DNA of 64,000 bases from Acidobacteriota bacterium (GCA_016713675.1 JADJOS010000005.1:310001-374000), one strand, 5' to 3'. Counted from the stretch's first letter, positions 9,173 to 18,800 are shown. The notes: a model not told the origin generated them from the sequence alone. Translations and numbers: made by a program.

Positions 9173-10414
9173 CTATTCAAATCTCATCGCTTCGATAGGA
9201 TGGAGTTTCGCAGCCTTGCGAGCAGGGAATAGTCCAGCGATAATCCCGACAGCTCCGGAAACGCCGATCGATACAACAACTGACCACCAAGGTATTTTTG
9301 TCGGAAACACGAGACGCGTTATCACCAGGCCAATTAGATAAGCGAGAATGAGCCCGATAACGCCGCCGATCGAGGAAAGGGCAGCGGACTCGATCAGAAA
9401 CTGACGCAAGATATCCTTTTGTCGGGCCCCGACGGCCTTGCGAATACCAATTTCTTTTGTTCTTTCGGTAACGGCAACGAGCATGATGTTCATGATCACG
9501 ATCGCACCGACAAGCAGAGCGATGGCCGGAACCACGAGTATTGCGATCGAGATGGAGCCGAAGATGCTTTGCCTCACGCCGCTGATGGCTTCGGGCGTAC
9601 TGATCCCAAAATTATCCTTCTCATCCGACCCCAATTTTCGCTTTATTCTAAGAAGCGTGCGTACCTCGTCAACCGCCAGGTCCATACTTGTTGAACGGGC
9701 TGGCGTTCCAACAAAAGACGGAGCCCGACTGAATTTGATCCCGCCAAACGCGGTCGAAAAGGTCTTTAGCGGCAAAAGAACGAAGTTATCCTGTGATTGT
9801 CCGAAAACGCTGCCTTTCGCGACCTGAACACCTATAATCTTATATGGAATGCCAGCGATGTAGATATCGCTGCCCACCGCATCGCCTCGGGGGAATAGCG
9901 CTGTTTGAATATCCGCACCGATAAACGCCACACGAAGGCCATTCTCATCATCGACGCTCAGAAAATACCGACCTTCTGCAACGTTAACGAGCTCGATCTC
10001 ACCTACTATGGGCTCAACGCCAGTGATGGAAATATCCGACAGAACATCTTCTTTGTATCGAATCTCCCGCACAACACCGCCCGCCTTGGCTCCGATCATT
10101 TCGACCAACCGAGCATTTCTGCGGATAAACTCAAGTTCATCGAGATCAAGTTCTTTGTTGCGTCGACGGGCAGCGGCCATTGCATCGCTGTTCCCAAAAT
10201 CCGCAAAACTGAAACGTGAGATAGTGAATGAATTTGAGCCGATCCCGGCGATCTTTTCGTCGACGTAAGAATTGAATCCTTGAAGAAGGGAAAGAACGAC
10301 CATGAACGCGGTCATTCCAATGATCATCCCGAGGAGCGTAAGGAAAGAGCGCAACGGGTGTGTTCGGACTTCGGTCAGAGCTAATTTCACCGTATCGCCG
10401 GCTCGCATTCCCAT
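9173..10414 (-). CDS. FtsX/MacB-type ABC permease, fifth of six
   Basis: Permease of 413 residues with the usual FtsX layout: helix 1 (LTLLGMIIGMTAFMVVLSLL), a periplasmic MacB core, three C-terminal helices and the motif RTKEIGIRKAVGAR. The ATG at 10414 is chosen because AAGGTGG lies 7 bases upstream and the first residues then match the other permeases; the 33-codon upstream extension lacks similarity to them. It is closely related to the third permease (11777-13012), sharing LQGF-SYVDEK-AGIG and GAKAGG. With its neighbour it forms a copy of the two-gene unit made by permeases three and four. Confidence 0.9.
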   Translation of the reverse strand: MGMRAGDTVKLALTEVRTHPLRSFLTLLGMIIGMTAFMVVLSLLQGFNSYVDEKIAGIGSNSFTISRFSFADFGNSDAMAAARRRNKELDLDELEFIRRNARLVEMIGAKAGGVVREIRYKEDVLSDISITGVEPIVGEIELVNVAEGRYFLSVDDENGLRVAFIGADIQTALFPRGDAVGSDIYIAGIPYKIIGVQVAKGSVFGQSQDNFVLLPLKTFSTAFGGIKFSRAPSFVGTPARSTSMDLAVDEVRTLLRIKRKLGSDEKDNFGISTPEAISGVRQSIFGSISIAILVVPAIALLVGAIVIMNIMLVAVTERTKEIGIRKAVGARQKDILRQFLIESAALSSIGGVIGLILAYLIGLVITRLVFPTKIPWWSVVVSIGVSGAVGIIAGLFPARKAAKLHPIEAMRFE

Positions 10415-10508
10415 GATTCCACCTTCCAAAGCGCATATTATCACTAGCGAGTCTGAAATCAGTGATATAACGCACACTTGTGAGGTAAATGGATCGGCGT
10501 GAGGCCGG

Positions 10509-10577
10509 ATCATTCATATCGCAATGATTCGATCGGATCTAATCGGGCTGCTTTCCACGCCGGGAACAGCCCGAATA
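10509..10577. repeat. Near-identical direct repeat, copy 2 (3' end of FtsX permease gene)
   Basis: Partner of 7911-7979. It covers the 3' end and stop of the fourth permease gene and a few bases beyond, with about two mismatches to copy 1. The match includes bases outside the coding frame next to the stop, which points to DNA-level exchange rather than protein constraint alone. Confidence 0.75.
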
Positions 10578-11772
10578 TAAGACCGATCAATACGCTCGCA
10601 CCAAAGCCCATTGGCGGTGCCCACCAAGGCACATAAGACGGGAACACAATCCGTATAAGCAGCGATATAAGCCAGCCGATCAATAAGCCGAGCAGCCCGC
10701 CGAACCCGGTAAGGGTCGCAGCCTCTATCAAAAACTGCATCAGTATATCCTTCTGTTTTGCTCCGATCGCCTTTCTAATACCGATCTCCCGCGTTCGTTC
10801 GGTAACTGATACGAGCATGATATTCATCACGCCAATGCCACCGATCATGAGACCGACAGAGGATATCACGATCATTGCAATGAACACGCCGTTCGATATC
10901 GCGGCAAACTGATCGATAAGGCTGGCGGCCGTTTCCATGGCGAAATTGTTCTTTGCACCGAAGGGAACCTGACGCCTAATTCGCAACAGATCCTGCACGT
11001 CATCTTTGGCTTTTTCAAGTTGACCTTCACGGGCGATGGCCAATAGAAAGAGATCGTCGGCATTTGGCTTCAATTTGAGTGCCGCCCCCATCGGCATGTA
11101 GATGGTATTGGACTGATCGTTATTTCCGCCTCCACCGCCGAAGAGCTGCTCACGTTTTTGAAGCACACCTATTATACGGAATTCGGTTCCTCCGATATCC
11201 AAGGTTTCGCCAAGGGGCGACGAATAGGGTGAATATGCATCGCGAACGGAATCGCCAATGATGCAGACATTTGCCTTTGCGTCGTGTTCGGACTGAGTGA
11301 ACCAGCGGCCATCAACAAGCACCTCGCCGGGAGCTTTTTCCGCCTCAGGCATCGTTCCGCTCAACTGGACAGACGACGAAGTTTTACCGTTCTTGCCGGT
11401 TACATTGATCTTTTGGCCGAAGAAATTATTCGAAATATCGAGGTACGGCACTGCCAATTCGATCGTCTTGAGAGCTCCGATCGCCTCTGCGTCGGCCATC
11501 GTTAGCGGTTTTCGCATTCGCTCTTCGCGCGTCGGGGCGGAGGTGCGAATGCCGATATCTTGTTTATAAAGGAAGATCGATCTGGTGCCGAATGATTCTA
11601 CCTGTTTCTCGACCGCTATCTTGATACCGCTGATCATCGAGGAGATCGCCATCACGGTAACAACACCAATGACGACGCCAAAAATGGTCAGAAACGAGCG
11701 CATCTTACTGGTGCGAAGCGTGTCGATCGCCATTTTGAAATTCTCTAGAAATGAACTTGTTACGAGTTTCAT
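10510..11772 (-). CDS. FtsX/MacB-type ABC permease, fourth of six
   Basis: Permease of 420 residues, the closest paralogue of the sixth permease. Both share FENFKMA-type starts, ESFGTRS, a GGGGG-NDQSN/RSDQSN loop and RTREIGIRKAIGAK or its variant. It has one N-terminal helix, a periplasmic MacB core and three C-terminal helices. It begins 4 bases after the stop of permease three. A 95-base gap separates it from the fifth permease gene and marks the join between the two copies of the duplicated unit; that gap holds the ribosome-binding site of the next gene and a TGATAATAT stretch that could be a weak -10 box. Confidence 0.9.
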   Translation of the reverse strand: MKLVTSSFLENFKMAIDTLRTSKMRSFLTIFGVVIGVVTVMAISSMISGIKIAVEKQVESFGTRSIFLYKQDIGIRTSAPTREERMRKPLTMADAEAIGALKTIELAVPYLDISNNFFGQKINVTGKNGKTSSSVQLSGTMPEAEKAPGEVLVDGRWFTQSEHDAKANVCIIGDSVRDAYSPYSSPLGETLDIGGTEFRIIGVLQKREQLFGGGGGNNDQSNTIYMPMGAALKLKPNADDLFLLAIAREGQLEKAKDDVQDLLRIRRQVPFGAKNNFAMETAASLIDQFAAISNGVFIAMIVISSVGLMIGGIGVMNIMLVSVTERTREIGIRKAIGAKQKDILMQFLIEAATLTGFGGLLGLLIGWLISLLIRIVFPSYVPWWAPPMGFGASVLIGLIFGLFPAWKAARLDPIESLRYE

Positions 11773-11776
11773 TTGA

Positions 11777-13012
11777 TCAATCAGCCCTCAATGCTTCAAT
11801 GGGATCAAGGCGAGCCGCTTTCCACGCCGGATAAAGTCCTGCAACGGCCCCGACAATGGCCGAAAACGCGATGGCAAAGAAGGCGGCCAAAAGAGAGATC
11901 CTGGTCTGAAAAAAGACAGCAGTAACTATTATTCCGGCAATTTCCGCTAATATCAGCCCAATTATCCCACCCAGGGCCGAAAGAGTCGCGGACTCATATA
12001 AAAATTGCTTTAAAATATCGGATTGCCTCGCACCGAGACTCTTTCTTATGCCGATCTCACGTGTTCGTTCGGTCACGGCCACCAACATGATATTCATGAT
12101 CACGATGCCGCCGACAAGCAGCGCAATTGACGGAACGATCAAGATGACAATGCCGATCGGCTTGGTAACGCCGCCGATCAAATTTTGAATTGCGTCCGGC
12201 GTCAAGATCCCAAACGTATCTTTCTCGCCGAAAGGTATCTTTCGTTTGATCCGCATCAGGGTGCGAACTTCTTCGACAGCCTCCGCAAACTTCTTATCGT
12301 CCTTGGCCGTAACGACGAAATAAGGTGCACGCTGTCGCGTCAGTCCACCAAATGCAGCCCCGAAGGTTTTGATCGGCAACGTGATAAAATTGTCCTGCGG
12401 CTGGCCAAACACAGTGCCTTTGGCGGTCTGGACACCAATGATGCGATAGGGGATTCCAGAGATCGTAAGTTCCTCACCCACTGCACTGCCGGATGGAAAC
12501 AGCTTTTTGGCAACATCCATCCCGATATATGCGACACGAGTGGCATTGTTGTTTTCGGGTTCGGAAAAATAGCGCCCTTCCGCGATATCGAGCTTGTCAA
12601 TTACCGCAATGATCGGCTCGGCCCCGTTGATCTGAACAGAACTGATGGTCTGCCCGCCGCCTCGAACCTCACGAGAATTGCCGCCGGCCTTAGCGCCGAC
12701 CAAACCGACGAGTTGGGCACGTTCGCGGATGAAATCCATTTCGTCAAAGGTTAGTTCCTTATTTCTCCTTTGAGCGGCGGCGATAGTGTCCGTGTCCTTG
12801 AAATCATCGAAACTGAATCGCCGGACTGTGAACGAATTTGTTCCGATCCCGGCGAGTTTCTCATCAACATAGGAACTGAAGCCCTGAAGCAACGACAATA
12901 CGATCATAAACGCCGTAACGCCGATGATCATTCCCAGCAATGTCAGGAACGACCGCAGCTTATGAGCCCAGATCGCGGCAAATGCAAGTTTTAATGTTTC
13001 GGCAAAGTTCAT
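11777..13012 (-). CDS. FtsX/MacB-type ABC permease, third of six
   Basis: Permease of 411 residues with the standard topology (helix 1 LTLLGMIIGVTAFMIVLSLL, periplasmic core, three C-terminal helices, motif RTREIGIRKSLGAR). It is the close paralogue of permease five. AAGG precedes the ATG by 5 bases. The 70-base gap before it contains a short inverted repeat, GTTAC-N5-GTAAC at 13023-13037, of unknown role. Together with permease four it probably forms a heterodimeric transporter half-pair. Confidence 0.9.
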   Translation of the reverse strand: MNFAETLKLAFAAIWAHKLRSFLTLLGMIIGVTAFMIVLSLLQGFSSYVDEKLAGIGTNSFTVRRFSFDDFKDTDTIAAAQRRNKELTFDEMDFIRERAQLVGLVGAKAGGNSREVRGGGQTISSVQINGAEPIIAVIDKLDIAEGRYFSEPENNNATRVAYIGMDVAKKLFPSGSAVGEELTISGIPYRIIGVQTAKGTVFGQPQDNFITLPIKTFGAAFGGLTRQRAPYFVVTAKDDKKFAEAVEEVRTLMRIKRKIPFGEKDTFGILTPDAIQNLIGGVTKPIGIVILIVPSIALLVGGIVIMNIMLVAVTERTREIGIRKSLGARQSDILKQFLYESATLSALGGIIGLILAEIAGIIVTAVFFQTRISLLAAFFAIAFSAIVGAVAGLYPAWKAARLDPIEALRAD

Positions 13013-13082
13013 CCTTGTTCAGGTTACCCAAAGTAACTGCGTAATACGAGCGAAAGTAAGCAATAGTTTTGATCGTTGAGAT

Positions 13083-14330
13083 CTATTCGAATCTTAAAGC
13101 TTCGATCGGGTCGAGGTTTGCAGCTTTCCAAGCCGGAAAGACGCCAAACACGACGCCAATACCCGCCGAAGCAAGGACTCCCAGGAGGATCGCCCACACG
13201 GGAATATAGGCGGGAAGAGGCGAATATGCATTGATGAGCAGGCTGAGCACTTCTCCGATCGCAACACCCAATGTTCCGCCGATCGCGGTCAGAACAACGG
13301 CCTCGATAAGAAACTGAGAGAGAATGCTGCCGCGTGTGGCACCGACGGCTTTGCGAATACCGATCTCCTTTGTCCGTTCTGTGACCGAGACAAGCATGAT
13401 GTTCATCACGCCAATGCCTCCGATCATTAGTGCAACGGCCGAGATCGCGGTCAAAACGAGATAGGTCGCTCCGGTGAGCTGGTTATAGATATCAAGCAGA
13501 GCATCCTGCGAAGAGATCCCAAAATTATCCTTCTCTCCAAACTTAACTTCTCGGCGGAGACGAAGTACGTCGCGGGCCCCGTCTATGGTCTGCTTGACGT
13601 CGGCTCGTGTTAAAGGCCTTATGATGATCACGAAAACGCTCTGCGGCTGCTCAAGACGCGGATAGTATTTCTGTGTAGTCGTGAGCGGAATAAACGCTAT
13701 ATTATCGCGAGATTGGCCAAAGAATGAGCCGAGCAGGCTCATCACGCCCACTACGTGAAACGGCGTCCCATCGATCTTTACCTCCGAACCGATCGGATCT
13801 TCGCCTCCGGGATAAAGTGCCTTGACGAGATCTCGTCCCAAAACAACGACGTTAGTCCTGTCACGAATATCGCTGTCGATGATAAACCGGCCGTAATCGA
13901 CGTATTGTGATTGTGTGAACTCGTAATATGGGGTAACGCCGAGCAGAATGGGTGTATCTGATTGCTTTTCGTTGTAGCGGATCGTCACCGACAGTTGCCG
14001 CTGCATAGGCGAAACTCCGACGGCTGTGGGGACCTCGTTCCTGATCGCGTCCGCATCTTCGATCGTGAGTTCTTTCCGCTGACGCTCTTCTTGTCCCGGC
14101 GGCTTGCCAAAACTAGCGTCAAACTTTGCAACGAAGATGGTGTTTGAGCCGAGCGATTCGATCTGTTCTGAGAATGCCCGATTGAGCCCCTGAATGATCG
14201 AAACCATGGCAAGGATCGTGACGACACCGACGGTTACACCGAGGATCGTGAGAGCCGAACGAAGTTTGTTCTCGAACAGCGTGTCGAATGCCATTACGGC
14301 CGATTCTCTGATTGAGTCGCGATTCAACAT
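13083..14330 (-). CDS. FtsX/MacB-type ABC permease, second of six
   Basis: Permease of 415 residues. It has helix 1 near residues 25-48 (ALTILGVTVGVVTILAMVSII), the MacB periplasmic domain, the cytoplasmic loop RTKEIGIRKAVGATRGSI and three C-terminal helices. It resembles the other five only at family level and has no close twin in the cluster, so it looks older than the duplicated pairs. It starts 15 bases after the first permease gene. Confidence 0.9.
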   Translation of the reverse strand: MLNRDSIRESAVMAFDTLFENKLRSALTILGVTVGVVTILAMVSIIQGLNRAFSEQIESLGSNTIFVAKFDASFGKPPGQEERQRKELTIEDADAIRNEVPTAVGVSPMQRQLSVTIRYNEKQSDTPILLGVTPYYEFTQSQYVDYGRFIIDSDIRDRTNVVVLGRDLVKALYPGGEDPIGSEVKIDGTPFHVVGVMSLLGSFFGQSRDNIAFIPLTTTQKYYPRLEQPQSVFVIIIRPLTRADVKQTIDGARDVLRLRREVKFGEKDNFGISSQDALLDIYNQLTGATYLVLTAISAVALMIGGIGVMNIMLVSVTERTKEIGIRKAVGATRGSILSQFLIEAVVLTAIGGTLGVAIGEVLSLLINAYSPLPAYIPVWAILLGVLASAGIGVVFGVFPAWKAANLDPIEALRFE

Positions 14331-14345
14331 TTTGTAACCAACAAT

Positions 14346-15599
14346 TTACTCATTCCTCATTGCGTCGATCGGATCCAGTTGAGCAGCCCTCATTGCCGGA
14401 TAGAGCCCGCTTATTATCCCGACGACCAGCGAAACGCCGATGCCCATAATCGCTGATTCGGCGCGGATAGACACCGGAAAACCCATTGCCAGCGACAATA
14501 TGAAGGCCAATCCGTAACCCACGATTATCCCGATAAAGCCTCCAAGGACTGTGACCGAAACTGCTTCGATCAAAAACTGTAGCAAAATGTCCCGCTGCCG
14601 GGCTCCGACTGCCTTTCGTAATCCGATCTCCTTGGTTCGTTCAGTAACAGAGACGAGCATAATATTCATAACAACGATCCCGCCGACCACAAGGGAAACA
14701 GCCGCCACGGCGATCGTCGCAGCATAGATTCCGGAGGTAGCACTGCTGTAGATCGACAAAAATGCGTCTTGAGATTCGAGTGAAAAGCCGTCCTCTTCGT
14801 CAGACGTGGTCTTGCCTCGGCGGTTTCGCATTATCGCCCGGACTTCGTCCTGAGCGTTCTCAAATGCATCTGAATCGGCTACCTTGACATGGATGGTGAT
14901 CGAACTGCGTGATCCATAGATCCTCTGGCTCGCCTGAAATGGGATATAGACAAAATTATCGCGTGAAAATCCAAGCACTTTGCCGAACGGAGTCGCCACA
15001 CCAAGTATCTCGAACGGAATGCCGTCAACTCGGATCTCTTCACCGATAACAGAGTCGGAAGAGCGGCCGTTGAATATATTTTCGAGCAGGTCATAACCGA
15101 TCACGCAAACATTTTGCCCGCCAACAGCTTCCTGGTCAGTCCAACGGCGGCCGGATTGGATCGTAGTATTCTCGATCTCGAACATCGTAGGCGATACTCC
15201 CCGGATGCTGACGCCTTCGGACTTATTTTCCCGAAACTTGACCAAACCAGCGCCATTCAGGGCGGTACCCACGCTGCTGCATGTACGGCAAAGCCGCTGG
15301 ATCACCTCGGCATCGTCCTTCGTTACTTCCTTGCGTCGATTGAATTTGATCATGTCCTCGCGCGACGTGATAACAAGCGGACGCTTTGCAACGCTGAAAA
15401 CCGTCGAGCCCTGTGAGGAAAATGCTGTTGCGACAGTCGCATCCAGGCCGCTTATTATGGTGATGACCGATATTACGGAAGTGACGCCGACTATGACGCC
15501 GAGCAGTGTGAGGAGCGTGCGAAGTTTGTTTGCCCGTAGACTCAATAGAGCCAGGCGAAAGGACTCGTTTACAACACGAAATGTGGCAAGCATGCCCAT
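14346..15599 (-). CDS. FtsX/MacB-type ABC permease, first of six
   Basis: Permease of 417 residues, first of the six in transcription order. It has helix 1 LLTLLGVIVGVTSVISVITII, a MacB core domain with two Cys in RLCRTCSS, the motif RTKEIGLRKAVGARQRDIL and three C-terminal helices. There are two possible ATG starts two codons apart (15599 and 15593), neither with a strong Shine-Dalgarno sequence. It follows the unknown membrane protein gene by about 40 bases. Confidence 0.9.
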   Translation of the reverse strand: MGMLATFRVVNESFRLALLSLRANKLRTLLTLLGVIVGVTSVISVITIISGLDATVATAFSSQGSTVFSVAKRPLVITSREDMIKFNRRKEVTKDDAEVIQRLCRTCSSVGTALNGAGLVKFRENKSEGVSIRGVSPTMFEIENTTIQSGRRWTDQEAVGGQNVCVIGYDLLENIFNGRSSDSVIGEEIRVDGIPFEILGVATPFGKVLGFSRDNFVYIPFQASQRIYGSRSSITIHVKVADSDAFENAQDEVRAIMRNRRGKTTSDEEDGFSLESQDAFLSIYSSATSGIYAATIAVAAVSLVVGGIVVMNIMLVSVTERTKEIGLRKAVGARQRDILLQFLIEAVSVTVLGGFIGIIVGYGLAFILSLAMGFPVSIRAESAIMGIGVSLVVGIISGLYPAMRAAQLDPIDAMRNE

Positions 15600-15639
15600 T
15601 ATCTATCAAGTATACGAAACGCCACTAGATTTGTAAGTG

Positions 15640-16341
15640 TCAATTATCACGGCGCAAGATGAGTTTCCAAAGACTAGCTAGGTGTGAGAAGAGAACGATC
15701 GGAACTATGACCGTGGGAAGCCAAATTAGAGGGAAGAACATTATCGCCCGGTTTGGCTGATCGAAAGCGATCTGCTGCATTTGGGACGGGAATGCCAGAA
15801 CAGCTGTGATCACGATGATGGCGAGCAATACAAGCGCACAAATATTCCAAACGATCAGTAACGGCCGATTTATCGAACCCTTCCGAAAAGCGATCAAACA
15901 GACGATGGGGGCAGTGATCCCGGAGATGATGTCAAAGTTGATACCATCGAACGTCATGACCTGCGGTATATATTTCGTTTGAAAAAGCCAAAGCAATACT
16001 ATCTCAACCGGAATTCGAACAATGTGCAAAAAAGTCAGCGTGCGAAGCGGCAGGTTTTCTATGAATGACAGCCTTGCAAAAAGAAACAGAGACAAGATAA
16101 ATAAATTAGCCGGAAGGACGCCGAATAAGACAACTCGCGGCGGAAATGATCCGGTGAATTCATAAAAACCTCCTCTTGCCAGAATTGCCGTGAATAACAG
16201 CCAAAATCCGATGCAAAAAACAGTGATCTTTGCAGCAGCCGTATTAAGAACAGACGTCTTTATCGCATAAAAAAGAATGCCGACACACATAAACGTGGTC
16301 AGCATGAATGCTATCGAAATATACGGAGGAAAAGATTCCAT
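15640..16341 (-). CDS. Unknown seven-helix membrane protein in the MacB-type operon
   Basis: A 233-residue integral membrane protein with about seven hydrophobic segments, near residues 9-29, 41-61, 70-92, 101-120, 135-155, 164-188 and 203-226, and a short basic C-terminus (LILRRDN). I do not recognise the family. Its ATG overlaps the TAA of the ATPase gene by one base (TAATG), so translation is coupled, and the permease genes follow directly. Position alone suggests an accessory subunit of the exporter. Confidence 0.7.
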   Translation of the reverse strand: MESFPPYISIAFMLTTFMCVGILFYAIKTSVLNTAAAKITVFCIGFWLLFTAILARGGFYEFTGSFPPRVVLFGVLPANLFILSLFLFARLSFIENLPLRTLTFLHIVRIPVEIVLLWLFQTKYIPQVMTFDGINFDIISGITAPIVCLIAFRKGSINRPLLIVWNICALVLLAIIVITAVLAFPSQMQQIAFDQPNRAIMFFPLIWLPTVIVPIVLFSHLASLWKLILRRDN

Positions 16342-17099
16342 TACTTGATGCGTTCGTCGCTTTCGATGCGTCCGTCGCGAATGGTGATCACGCGGTGAGC
16401 CCGTTCAGCGACTTCGGGTTCATGAGTAACCAGAATAATGGTATTTCCTTCTTCGTGCAATTTTTCAAAGAGGTGCATGATCTCAACGCTGGTCTTTGAA
16501 TCGAGAGCACCCGTCGGTTCATCGGCAAGTAGGATCGAAGGGTGATTTACCAGAGCTCGGGCGATCGCCACTCGTTGCCGCTGGCCGCCTGAAAGCTCAT
16601 TGGGGCGATGCATGACGCGGTCGCCGAGTTCGACGGAAGCGAGAGCCGCCTGAGCCTTATCATGGCGTTCCCCAGCCCGCATTCCTGCGTAAATAAGCGG
16701 CAATTCGACGTTATGCAAGGCAGTGGCACGGGATAATAGGTTGAATGTCTGGAAAACGAAGCCAACTTCCTTGTTCCGAATGCGGGCGAGTTCATCATCG
16801 GTCATATCGGAAACAAGATGACCATTGATCCAATAATCGCCTTTGGTCGGCGAATCGAGACAGCCAATGAGATTCATCAAGGTCGATTTGCCCGAACCCG
16901 AAGGTCCAATGATCGCAAGGTATTCGTTTTTCTTGACCTCGAACGAAACGTCCCGCAAAGCGTGCAGCTCTTCGGTGCCCATCTGGTATGTTTTCCAGAT
17001 GTTCTTCATAAGGATGAGCGCATCTTCTTTCGGTGCAGCGGGCACCGCCTGTTCGGCAGATGTTCCGTTTTCGTTTTCTTCGTCCATAAACCTGTACAT
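16341..17099 (-). CDS. ABC exporter ATP-binding protein (MacB/LolD type)
   Basis: The only ATPase of the operon, 252 residues. It has Walker A GPSGSGKSTLMNLIG, signature LSGGQRQRVAIARAL, Walker B ILLADEPTGALD and an H-loop in VTHEPEVAERAH. The sequence is typical of the MacB/LolD/SalX group that works with FtsX-type permeases. A 25-residue acidic N-terminal extension (ENENGTSAEQ) precedes the domain. The start overlaps the adaptor stop as TAATG and the stop overlaps the next ATG the same way. In E. coli MacB the ATPase and permease are fused; here they are split, so one ATPase probably pairs with several permeases. Confidence 0.92.
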   Translation of the reverse strand: MYRFMDEENENGTSAEQAVPAAPKEDALILMKNIWKTYQMGTEELHALRDVSFEVKKNEYLAIIGPSGSGKSTLMNLIGCLDSPTKGDYWINGHLVSDMTDDELARIRNKEVGFVFQTFNLLSRATALHNVELPLIYAGMRAGERHDKAQAALASVELGDRVMHRPNELSGGQRQRVAIARALVNHPSILLADEPTGALDSKTSVEIMHLFEKLHEEGNTIILVTHEPEVAERAHRVITIRDGRIESDERIK

Positions 17100-18640
17100 T
17101 ACTTATTGGCGTTCTCGCCCTCTTTCTTGACCTGCCGCTTAACGACCGCGCCTTCTTTTAAGGTATTTAACACTCGACTTGGCCCGGTTATTACTTCATC
17201 ACCGACCTCGAGACCGGTCAGGATCTCACGATCTGATTCACCGATGATCCCCGTGGTTACTTCGCGGAATTTCGCTTTATTTCCGTCAAGTACATATACA
17301 CCCGTGATCGGCTTCGGCTTGTCCATGGGCATTGCCTGTGCATCTCCCTGTATTGTGGGCGAGGGCGACGCGTCAGGCTTCTTTTCGATCACAGCCTGCA
17401 GCGGGACAGCGATCGCATCCGCTACGGTCTTTGTCGTGATCTCAGCGGTCGCGCTCATCCCCGGACGGAGGCCGCTTTTAATATCTTCGGGGAGATCATT
17501 GAGGCGTATAACTACGCGAAATTCTTTTGCTTCCTGAACATTTATGTTCGTGGAAAGTCCTCCGCTCGTTTGCGATTTTCCGACAGCGAGCGGTGTCTTC
17601 TGCATTACCTCGCCGATAATTTCCTTATCGCCAAAGGCATCGACCTTGATCTTGGCCTTTTGACCTACTTCGACCTTGTCAATAGATGTTTCGTCGACCT
17701 TGACTTCAACGTTTACCGTGGACATGTCGGCGATGGTCATCAACGCGGTCGTCGAAAGCCCGGCTACCGCGAAAGTTCCGACCTTTGATGGGATCTCAGC
17801 AATTACCCCGTTGATCGGAGCAATAACGACGGTCTTGTCCCGTTGGTTCTTGCCGCCGCGAAGTACTGCCGCTTGTTGGTTCGCACGCGACTGACTGCTG
17901 TTCACAGCAATGTTTGCTGTTTCAACTGATCGCCTAGCATCCTTCACCGCTACGGCCTGCTGATTTCTACGGGCGATCGATTCGTTGACAGCCAACTTTG
18001 CTGATTCAAGGCGGGCTCGCGCATTTTTCAACCCAACCTGTGCAGTCTCAAGTGCGTCTTTCTTTTGATCGTATTCGAGTTTTGAAATAACGCCCGATTC
18101 GAGCAGTTGCGCGTTACGGTTGACCTCGCGTTGAGCCGTGTTGACGTCAACCTGGGCCCGATCGACATCGGTCTGTGCAGTTACGACGTTCTGGCGTGCC
18201 GAGGTAACGGCTGCGTCGGAAGCCATCAGTCCTTGCTGAGCCTGGGAAAGCTGGTTTTGAGCCCCGGACACCTGCGATTGAGATGAACGGATATCTTCCT
18301 GAGCGGTTTGGAAGGCTGCAAGCTGAGCATCGGCATTTGAAGAAAGTTGATCGGGATCGAGTCTTACGAGTATCTCGCCCTTCTGCACCGGATCGCCTTC
18401 TTTCTTTGTGATCTCTTCGATCTTACCCTGAACTTCGCTCGTCAGGTTCACGAATTGGATCGGTCGGACCTCGCCTGATGACGTCACCGTCGACCGCAGC
18501 TCCTTTCGTTTTTCGACCTTGACGACGGTCACCTCTGGCGTATCTGTGCGGGTCGCGAAAATGCTGGCGACAACGATAATAACTAAAAGAGCAGCGACGG
18601 ACGCTCCGATGATGATCTTGCTCTTGCGGCTTAGTGCCAT
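17099..18640 (-). CDS. MacA-like periplasmic adaptor (HlyD/MFP family)
   Basis: Membrane-anchored periplasmic adaptor of 513 residues that would link the permeases to an outer-membrane channel. It has an N-terminal anchor at residues 9-29 (IIIGASVAALLVIIVV), then a lipoyl half-motif (EGDPVQKGEILVRLD), a long helical hairpin with alternating Gln/Ala/Ser (about 85-260), the second lipoyl half and a beta-barrel (APINGVIAEIPSKVGT), and a C-terminal membrane-proximal domain. A Pro/Ser linker (KPDASPSPT) interrupts the C-terminal part. It is first in the operon; GAGAGG lies upstream of the ATG. No TolC-type outer-membrane protein is in the window. Confidence 0.9.
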   Translation of the reverse strand: MALSRKSKIIIGASVAALLVIIVVASIFATRTDTPEVTVVKVEKRKELRSTVTSSGEVRPIQFVNLTSEVQGKIEEITKKEGDPVQKGEILVRLDPDQLSSNADAQLAAFQTAQEDIRSSQSQVSGAQNQLSQAQQGLMASDAAVTSARQNVVTAQTDVDRAQVDVNTAQREVNRNAQLLESGVISKLEYDQKKDALETAQVGLKNARARLESAKLAVNESIARRNQQAVAVKDARRSVETANIAVNSSQSRANQQAAVLRGGKNQRDKTVVIAPINGVIAEIPSKVGTFAVAGLSTTALMTIADMSTVNVEVKVDETSIDKVEVGQKAKIKVDAFGDKEIIGEVMQKTPLAVGKSQTSGGLSTNINVQEAKEFRVVIRLNDLPEDIKSGLRPGMSATAEITTKTVADAIAVPLQAVIEKKPDASPSPTIQGDAQAMPMDKPKPITGVYVLDGNKAKFREVTTGIIGESDREILTGLEVGDEVITGPSRVLNTLKEGAVVKRQVKKEGENANK

Positions 18641-18800
18641 AATTTGCGTTTTCCTCTCAACGAATATTAGAAATCAGTTAAAATGCGAGTTTGATCAATA
18701 AATCAACAAACCGCTACTACGACCGACTTATTGCCATTGTTTCAAAAATCTCCCGCGATATCGAGTGGAGAAATCGAACCCAAGAACTATGCAATGTGAA

